From CALAED01 sp937891035 (lineage in GTDB: Bacteria; Actinomycetota; Actinomycetes; Streptosporangiales; Streptosporangiaceae): 29,697 nt of DNA. The stretch covers positions 1 through 29,697 of the forward strand of contig DASQSZ010000290.1 of NCBI GenBank assembly GCA_035642125.1, in the 5' to 3' direction. Positions within the stretch are counted from its first letter, which is position 1; each line of letters opens with the position of its first letter. This document shows, piece after piece, positions 25,090-29,697 of this stretch. The notes under the pieces were generated by a model that was given only the letters and a program-made list of their open reading frames with translations, was not told the DNA's origin and searched no databases. A program made the translations under genes and the position numbers.

Positions 25090-26634
25090 ATGGTGAGACC
25101 TGTCGTAGAAACGACGGCCGGCAAGGTCCGGGGGCTGCGGAGCGCGGGCGTGAGCGCTTTCAAGGGCGTTCCCTACGGTGGTCCCACCGGGGGCCGGAAT
25201 CGTTTCTCGCCGCCGGTGCCGCCGCTGCGCTGGCCGGGCGTCCGAGAGGCTGAGACGCACGGTCCGGCGTGCCCGCAGCGGCTCAAGGGGCTGCGGCCGA
25301 CGGAGCGGGACTGGGTTTGGGACCTCTTTCACTGTCCGCTTGAGCATCCCCAGAGTGAAGATGAGGTGCTCAACCTCAATGTCTGGACGCCGGGCGCGGA
25401 TTCTGGCCGTCGTCCGGTGGTTTTCCTGCTGCATTCTGGGATGCATCAGTTCGGCTGGGCTTCCTGGCCCATGTTTGACGGCGCGTCGCTCGCCGCGAGC
25501 GGTGACGTGGTGGTGGTGACGCCGACCTACCGCCTCGGCGTTTTCGGTTTCCTCTACCTCGGTGAGCTTTGCGGGCCCGAGTTCGCGGACTCTGGGAATG
25601 TCGGGATACTGGATATCATTGCGGCCCTGCGGTGGGTTCAGACCAATATCGAGTCCTTTGGCGGAGATCCGGGCAATGTTACCGTGTTCGGTTCGTCGGC
25701 CGGCGCCCTCGACGCGAACGTAATGTTGGCAATGCCCGCGGCCCGAGGGCTGTTCCACCGGATCTTCTCGTCCAGCCCCAGCGGCACGCCAGGAATTCCC
25801 CCGGACAGGGCCACGCGCGTCGCCCAGGCATACCTCGGAAAATTGGGCTTGGCACCGGACGAAACCGACAAGCTTTACGAGATTGACGTAGATGGCCTCC
25901 TCGCGGCGTATGTGCAATTCGCGAAAAGTCAATTCGACCACGGAGAGAGCCTGGAGTTCGGGCCCGTTATCGACGCGAAAAATCTGCCCGAGATGGCATA
26001 TGATGCGGGGCGGTCAGGACGCTCGGCCCAAGTCCCGGTCATAACCGGCGGGACGGAAGATGAAGTCTCATTGTTTGTGGATAAACATGGTGTGGACATT
26101 GACGAAGGATTCCTGCGGCATGCTCTTGCCACGTCGACGCTGGGCGCAGCGGCATCGAGCGACGGCCTGCTCGACGAGGTTTTGCGGGCATATCGCAGGT
26201 GCCGGCCTGGTTTTCGTAATCGGGAAATTCTCGTTGCCATCCTCTCCGAATCGATGCGCCACCGCTTTGCGGATATCTGCGTGATGTCTCCGCATAGCGC
26301 GCCTGTGTACCGCTATCTCTTCTGCTGGGATAGCCCGTTCATGGGCGGGAAGTTCGGTGCGACGCACTGCGTCGACGTCCCGTTCTGGCTCCGCAATCTC
26401 AACTCCTCACAGTTTACGGAGGAAGGAGGCGCGGAGCGTTACCTCCTCGCCCGGCAGATGAGCGACGCACTGGTGGCTTTCGCGCGGACCGGCAACCCCA
26501 ACGATGACCAACTGCCGCACTGGTCGCCCTACACCCTGGATAAGCGCATGACAATGATCTTCGATGATGCGTGCCGTATCGAGGCCGACCCGACTGCCGC
26601 TGAGCGCGCGGCGGTGGACAGCATCCGTCGCTGA
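25090..26634 (+). CDS. Type-B carboxylesterase with altered active-site motifs
   Basis: A 514-residue alpha/beta-hydrolase of the carboxylesterase type-B family. The N-terminal GKVRGLRSAGVSAFKGVPYG and the central NVGILDIIAALRWVQTNIESFGGDPGNVTVFG are typical. The nucleophile elbow is GSSAGA with Ser203; the usual Glu before the Ser is Ser202. The oxyanion segment is HSGM (from His115) instead of HGGG/HGGA. A later TEDE and the ATHCVDVPFW segment supply plausible acid and His. It is probably active but may have shifted substrate or act as an acyltransferase (inference). ATG 25090 is preferred to the earlier frame start because homology begins there. It is cytoplasmic, with no signal peptide seen, and is followed by P450 B after 72 nt. 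Confidence 0.92.
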   Translation: MVRPVVETTAGKVRGLRSAGVSAFKGVPYGGPTGGRNRFSPPVPPLRWPGVREAETHGPACPQRLKGLRPTERDWVWDLFHCPLEHPQSEDEVLNLNVWTPGADSGRRPVVFLLHSGMHQFGWASWPMFDGASLAASGDVVVVTPTYRLGVFGFLYLGELCGPEFADSGNVGILDIIAALRWVQTNIESFGGDPGNVTVFGSSAGALDANVMLAMPAARGLFHRIFSSSPSGTPGIPPDRATRVAQAYLGKLGLAPDETDKLYEIDVDGLLAAYVQFAKSQFDHGESLEFGPVIDAKNLPEMAYDAGRSGRSAQVPVITGGTEDEVSLFVDKHGVDIDEGFLRHALATSTLGAAASSDGLLDEVLRAYRRCRPGFRNREILVAILSESMRHRFADICVMSPHSAPVYRYLFCWDSPFMGGKFGATHCVDVPFWLRNLNSSQFTEEGGAERYLLARQMSDALVAFARTGNPNDDQLPHWSPYTLDKRMTMIFDDACRIEADPTAAERAAVDSIRR

Positions 26635-26693
26635 GGTCGGCGAGCTTGTCGTCAAGCAAACGACACGAGATCGCATGCAGGCACGGTGACCCC

Positions 26694-26699
26694 AAGGAG
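26694..26699 (+). promoter_or_regulatory. Ribosome-binding site fixing a TTG start (P450 B)
   Basis: AAGGAG 7 nt before TTG 26707. The spacing equals that of paralogue A and makes both proteins exactly 387 residues. Confidence 0.75.
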
Positions 26700-26706
26700 T
26701 ATTAGG

Positions 26707-27870
26707 TTGCACGGCCAACGACATGATGCACATGCCGACGCTTTTGCCGAGCGTCCGAACCAGCTTGCCCGTTCTTTCGATTACTTCCATAAAGACGGTA
26801 TCGAGATCGCGTGGTGGAACCGAGATGGCGGATACTGGTTTGTCGCCGGTTATGACCTGGTCGACAGATTCGCACGGGACCACGCCAGCTTCTCATCTCG
26901 ACACGATCTGCCAAACGGCGTCACCTCCTATCTCGGCGCCATGATTCCGCCATCACCGATATTGGCCCCACCCCTGGAATTTGATCCTCCTCAGCACACC
27001 GTCCTCCGTAGTCTCCTGAAAAGCCGCTTTTCCGGCGCTGCGGTAAGGAAGATGCGGCCAAGAATCGAGCTGCTCACCGACACATGTTTCGACCGGCAAA
27101 TCGATGCGGGTCGGATGGACGTCTACTATGGCCTGGTGCAAATGGTGTGCGCCACCATAACGCTCGAGCTTGTCGGCCTGTCGCCCGACCTGGCGGTCGT
27201 CCTGGCGGATGCGGCGCAAGTCGAGCCGACCATGTCCGATAAAGCTGAAGTAGCATGGGGTCGGCTGATAGAGGTTCTCGTTGTAGCGGTCGAAGAAAAC
27301 CGGCGCGCTCCCGGTGAGCATATCATTGGAGATCTCTGTAGGAGTTCAGCAGACTTCCTTACCGATAGTTGTATTATTGAGACTGCGGCCACACTACTGC
27401 TCGGTGGGGCGACATCCCCAGTCAAGCTATTGCTTGATATTTTCAGATATTTGGGTTCACATCAGTCGGACCGGCTCTTGCTGGCGCGTGACAAGAAACT
27501 GCGCCCGAACGCTGTGGAGGAGCTTCTTCGGCTCTTTAGTCCGACCGAGATAATAGCGCGCACCGCAACGCGCGACGTGGCGGTGGGCGGCGAGATGATC
27601 AAAGCGGGCGACCGTGTGGTTCTTGGCTTCGGCGCTGCGAATCGCGACTCGCGGGTGTTTGCCTGCCCGAACGATGTGAAGTTCGATCGTAAACCGAACC
27701 GGCATATAGCGATGGGGCGTGGGATCCATCATTGCCTGGGCGCGGCACTCGGCCGGGCGGAGGCTATGATCATCCTAGATCGCACGCTGGCCGAAATACC
27801 GGATTTCCGCCTTGCCTCGGCCGCCGATAACTCACGCCCGCGCTTGGATTCGTTGTTTATTGAGTTCTAG
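26707..27870 (+). CDS. Cytochrome P450, paralogue B of a pair
   Basis: A 387-residue P450, close paralogue of the one at 8075-9238 and in opposite orientation. It has ExxR in EELLR, heme loop MGRGIHHCLG with Cys343, and the I-helix LLGGATS, again without the usual acid. The N-terminal half differs from paralogue A at scattered sites (substrate-recognition regions among them), while residues around 276-318 are identical. The start is TTG by comparison with the paralogue; an upstream GTG-type start would add 7 residues. It follows the esterase and probably shares its promoter. The two P450s may act at different positions of one product. Confidence 0.94.
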   Translation: MHGQRHDAHADAFAERPNQLARSFDYFHKDGIEIAWWNRDGGYWFVAGYDLVDRFARDHASFSSRHDLPNGVTSYLGAMIPPSPILAPPLEFDPPQHTVLRSLLKSRFSGAAVRKMRPRIELLTDTCFDRQIDAGRMDVYYGLVQMVCATITLELVGLSPDLAVVLADAAQVEPTMSDKAEVAWGRLIEVLVVAVEENRRAPGEHIIGDLCRSSADFLTDSCIIETAATLLLGGATSPVKLLLDIFRYLGSHQSDRLLLARDKKLRPNAVEELLRLFSPTEIIARTATRDVAVGGEMIKAGDRVVLGFGAANRDSRVFACPNDVKFDRKPNRHIAMGRGIHHCLGAALGRAEAMIILDRTLAEIPDFRLASAADNSRPRLDSLFIEF

Positions 27871-27895
27871 CCCTGATCCTTTGTGCGCCCGTGAA

Positions 27896-27914
27896 TGCGG
27901 TGCGGGAAACCGCA
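27896..27914 (+). terminator. Small hairpin after P450 B
   Basis: TGCGGT-N7-ACCGCA, 26 nt after the stop codon, without a T-run. A weak candidate for transcript end. Confidence 0.3.
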
Positions 27915-28232
27915 GCACGGTTTGACGGAGCCCAGGACCTACCGCCGGTCGACGCTACCGCAGCAGCAGTCGCCTTGGGCAGGATGGTCGCGCGGATCGA
28001 TTGGTCCCCGCACTTTGGTCTTTGTTTCAGGACCGTGCCGTGTGCGGGCCGCCGCCTGTCGCCGCGGGTTGCGGGGGTCCCTGCCTGCGACTTGAGATCG
28101 CCGGGCGCAACTATCGTCTGAAACATGAATCGGTTGTTGGCAAAAAGCGGCACGCGCATGCACACCAACGTGATCCAGATCACACTCGGCGTTGTGGCAA
28201 TGCTGCCTACTACCGGGAAGTCACGCAGTGCA

Positions 28233-28244
28233 TGACAATTGTCA
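28233..28244. promoter_or_regulatory. 12-bp palindrome TGACAATTGTCA
   Basis: A perfect palindrome in an AT-rich stretch upstream of the regulator gene. It has the size and form of a dimer-binding operator. The binding protein is unknown. Confidence 0.45.
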
Positions 28245-28266
28245 CATGATGTTATGCGCACTTGAT

Positions 28267-28287
28267 ACAGTTAATGACACTAACTGT
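28267..28287. promoter_or_regulatory. Inverted repeat ACAGTTA-N7-TAACTGT
   Basis: Perfect 7-bp arms around a 7-bp centre, 22 bp after the first palindrome. Arms about 14 bp apart would present one face of the helix to a dimeric regulator. Confidence 0.5.
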
Positions 28288-28491
28288 TGCGTTGGGCGAC
28301 GCTTGTGGTTACCATCACATTAGAAGCGCATGTATCACGGGGTTGGCCTCGCTTTCTGCGCGCCGAGCGCGGAAGCAAGGTTGGCTATGTTGCTCCATTC
28401 ACTATTGGTCAGATGTTAATTAAGCCGCAGAGACCGGCATGCCCCGATAGCGTGTTTCGATATAGACCAATCAGACCGTACTCTAAAGAGG

Positions 28492-28503
28492 GCCTACGTA
28501 GGC
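28492..28503. promoter_or_regulatory. 12-bp palindrome just before the regulator start
   Basis: GCCTACGTAGGC is a perfect palindrome ending 18 bp before ATG 28522. Position suggests autoregulation or a site read by another cluster regulator (inference). Confidence 0.4.
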
Positions 28504-28521
28504 GATGTCTGGGGTCGGTGC

Positions 28522-29124
28522 ATGAGCGTTTCCGTCTATAAAAGATGTTCACGTAAGGCTGCCACGCCATGTGCGTGGTGTACTCTGGCAGACAAGCTGC
28601 GGCGCCTGAAACAACGCTCGGGAAAATCGCTTCGACGGCTCGAGCGAGATACCTTCTTAAGTGATTCGACGATTTCCAGGTACATCAACAGGGAGATCCT
28701 TCCTGATTGGTTGATGCTGGAATGTCTGCTTGAGGCTTTAGGCGGCGATAAGCAAGAGTTTCGCATATTGTGGGAACGCTCCAGGTTTGACGCCTGTGTG
28801 CCTAAAGTATACCGCAACTCAGGAAACTCAGACGTAATTGCAGACGGCGCCTATGCAAACGGATCCAGCAGTAATTGGATAGATAATCTCGTCGCAGCAG
28901 TGGAACATTGTGACGACGACAAGCTGGCAAAGATCCTTGACACCATCCTCATTCTGACCCGGCAAATAGAAGAGACCAGAGGCGTGCATACCTCAAGGGC
29001 GCTTCGTCAGGCGCGCGCGGCATGTTGGCTGGAAATAGCCTCGGTTATCGATACAAGAACGACGACGGGCAGGATTTGCGCGCAAGCCTGCAAATACGCC
29101 GGCGAAGTCGACTCCGTCGCATAG
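28522..29124 (+). CDS. XRE-type helix-turn-helix regulator
   Basis: A 200-residue protein. Residues about 22-75 form a helix-turn-helix of the XRE kind (LADKLRRLKQRSGKSLRRLERD, then SDSTISRYINREILPDW, then LLEALGGD), as in many actinomycete cluster regulators. The remaining 120 residues are mostly helical, end with CAQACKYAGEVDSVA, and match no domain I recognise; they may sense a ligand or dimerise. ATG 28522 has only a weak GGGG upstream. The gene is distinctly less GC-rich than the biosynthetic genes, which suggests separate ancestry. It precedes the aldehyde dehydrogenase-like gene by 38 nt. Confidence 0.78.
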   Translation: MSVSVYKRCSRKAATPCAWCTLADKLRRLKQRSGKSLRRLERDTFLSDSTISRYINREILPDWLMLECLLEALGGDKQEFRILWERSRFDACVPKVYRNSGNSDVIADGAYANGSSSNWIDNLVAAVEHCDDDKLAKILDTILILTRQIEETRGVHTSRALRQARAACWLEIASVIDTRTTTGRICAQACKYAGEVDSVA

Positions 29125-29162
29125 TGATTGATGGTCAGGTGACCCGGGGAGTGTATTGAGGC

Positions 29163-29697
29163 ATGATCCAACTCGATGCGTTGGGCCCGAGCGGTGTGTA
29201 TAGCACCCGCAATCGCCTGACACTGCCTGACGTGTCGGGTAAGCCCATCATTGAGATGAGCCAGGCTCCGAGATTGTTCGTCTACCGCTGCTTGGCGGCG
29301 CTACGAGGCGCCGAGCCGCTACCGGTGGACCAGCGGATCACCGCGCTCGCCCGGGCGGGTCGGGCGTTCTCCGGCGAGGTGATCGACGGACTCACGGCGG
29401 AGGAGTATCACCACTACGTGAGTCGGCTCGCCGGCCTGCCGATCACCATCGTCCGCGCGGCGGGCGAAGGCATCGCCGGTGCGGCGGCCGAGGCTTACCA
29501 CTCGGCGCTTCGCGGAATGCCCAGAGCGGCAGTCGCCGATTGGGAGGACCCGCAGACACGTCGGGGGAGCGCGGTATGGACTCGCCGTGGCGACGTCCTC
29601 GCCGTTCAGGCGGCGGGAAATCATCCGGGAGTACATGCCCTGTGGCTCGCCGCCGTCGCGCTCGGATTCCGGGTCGCGGTCAGGCCGTCGCGGCGGG
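29163..29697 (+). CDS. Aldehyde dehydrogenase/acyl-CoA reductase-like protein (3' partial)
   Basis: The first 178 residues of a gene that runs off the window. It begins MIQLDALGPSGVYSTRNR and contains AVWTRRGDVLAVQAAGNHPGVHALWLAAVALGFRVAVRPS. The GNHPG and the valine-rich strand before PS match the NAD(P)-binding half of the aldehyde dehydrogenase/LuxC-type acyl-CoA reductase superfamily. The catalytic Cys would lie downstream. Start ATG 29163 is preceded by GGGGAG (12 nt) and GAGG. If it belongs to the cluster, it could reduce the PKS-bound or CoA-bound acyl group to an aldehyde (inference). Confidence 0.78.
   Translation, partial: MIQLDALGPSGVYSTRNRLTLPDVSGKPIIEMSQAPRLFVYRCLAALRGAEPLPVDQRITALARAGRAFSGEVIDGLTAEEYHHYVSRLAGLPITIVRAAGEGIAGAAAEAYHSALRGMPRAAVADWEDPQTRRGSAVWTRRGDVLAVQAAGNHPGVHALWLAAVALGFRVAVRPSRR

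Larger units (their letters stand above)
27915..28521. other. Regulatory intergenic region, no supported gene
   Basis: About 650 nt between P450 B and the regulator. Short frames exist on both strands (for example from GTG 27891) but lack ribosome-binding sites or recognisable sequence. From about 28230 the DNA becomes clearly AT-richer and carries three symmetric sites (28233, 28267, 28492). This is probably the control region of the regulator gene. Confidence 0.5.

Noticed and set aside
27891..28261. Short frames after P450 B (76-134 codons)
   Set aside because: No ribosome-binding site, mixed codon bias and no recognisable motif. Possibly gene decay, but unsupported.

Overview
This is a high-GC stretch with frequent GTG and TTG starts, long Shine-Dalgarno sequences and TTGACA/GATAAT-type promoters. 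It reads as actinomycete DNA (Streptomycetales/Streptosporangiales-like). The genus cannot be fixed from the sequence. Almost all of it is a biosynthetic gene cluster. I saw no tRNA, rRNA, CRISPR array or intact insertion sequence.

Layout. (1) 1-1760 (+): two ATPase subunits of an Opp/Dpp-type peptide ABC transporter, the first cut by the window edge; probably flank or transport. (2) 1843-3291 (-): a stand-alone NRPS condensation domain behind its own strong promoter, with a palindrome over its start. (3) 3801-8050 (+): a tight operon of a SnoaL/NTF2-like protein, a P450, a SPASM-like radical SAM enzyme and an acyl-CoA-dehydrogenase-fold flavin oxygenase. (4) 18762-8075 (-): a polyketide operon of LLM flavin oxidoreductase, fatty-acyl-AMP ligase (FAAL), a one-module PKS (ACP-KS-AT-DH-KR-ACP), a double-hotdog thioesterase and a second P450. 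(5) 18825-19199 (+): a small RNHCP zinc-ribbon protein. (6) 24493-19231 (-): a compact, mostly overlapping operon of SPASM radical SAM enzyme, second radical SAM enzyme, 42-residue Lys/Arg-rich peptide, B12-dependent radical SAM enzyme of the RiPP-maturation type, and a YkgJ-like cysteine-cluster protein. (7) 25090-27870 (+): a type-B carboxylesterase with altered active-site motifs, then a third P450 that is a close paralogue of the second. (8) 28522-29697 (+): an XRE-type regulator and the start of an aldehyde dehydrogenase/acyl-CoA reductase.

How the genes may work together (inference). The FAAL would activate a fatty or aryl acid and load the N-terminal ACP of the PKS. The module would extend it once (malonyl-like AT) to a 2-enoyl or 3-hydroxyacyl chain. 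The thioesterase, P450s and flavin enzymes would tailor or release it. In parallel, three radical SAM enzymes appear dedicated to one small ribosomal peptide. That peptide has an exceptionally strong ribosome-binding site and is followed by a hairpin likely to set the precursor-to-enzyme ratio. A lone condensation domain with no adenylation partner, plus an esterase, could join or trim the two halves. The best candidate for an undescribed system is this radical-SAM RiPP cassette embedded in a FAAL/PKS cluster, possibly making an acylated, radically modified peptide. Two independent products, or a small-molecule role for the radical SAM enzymes, remain possible.
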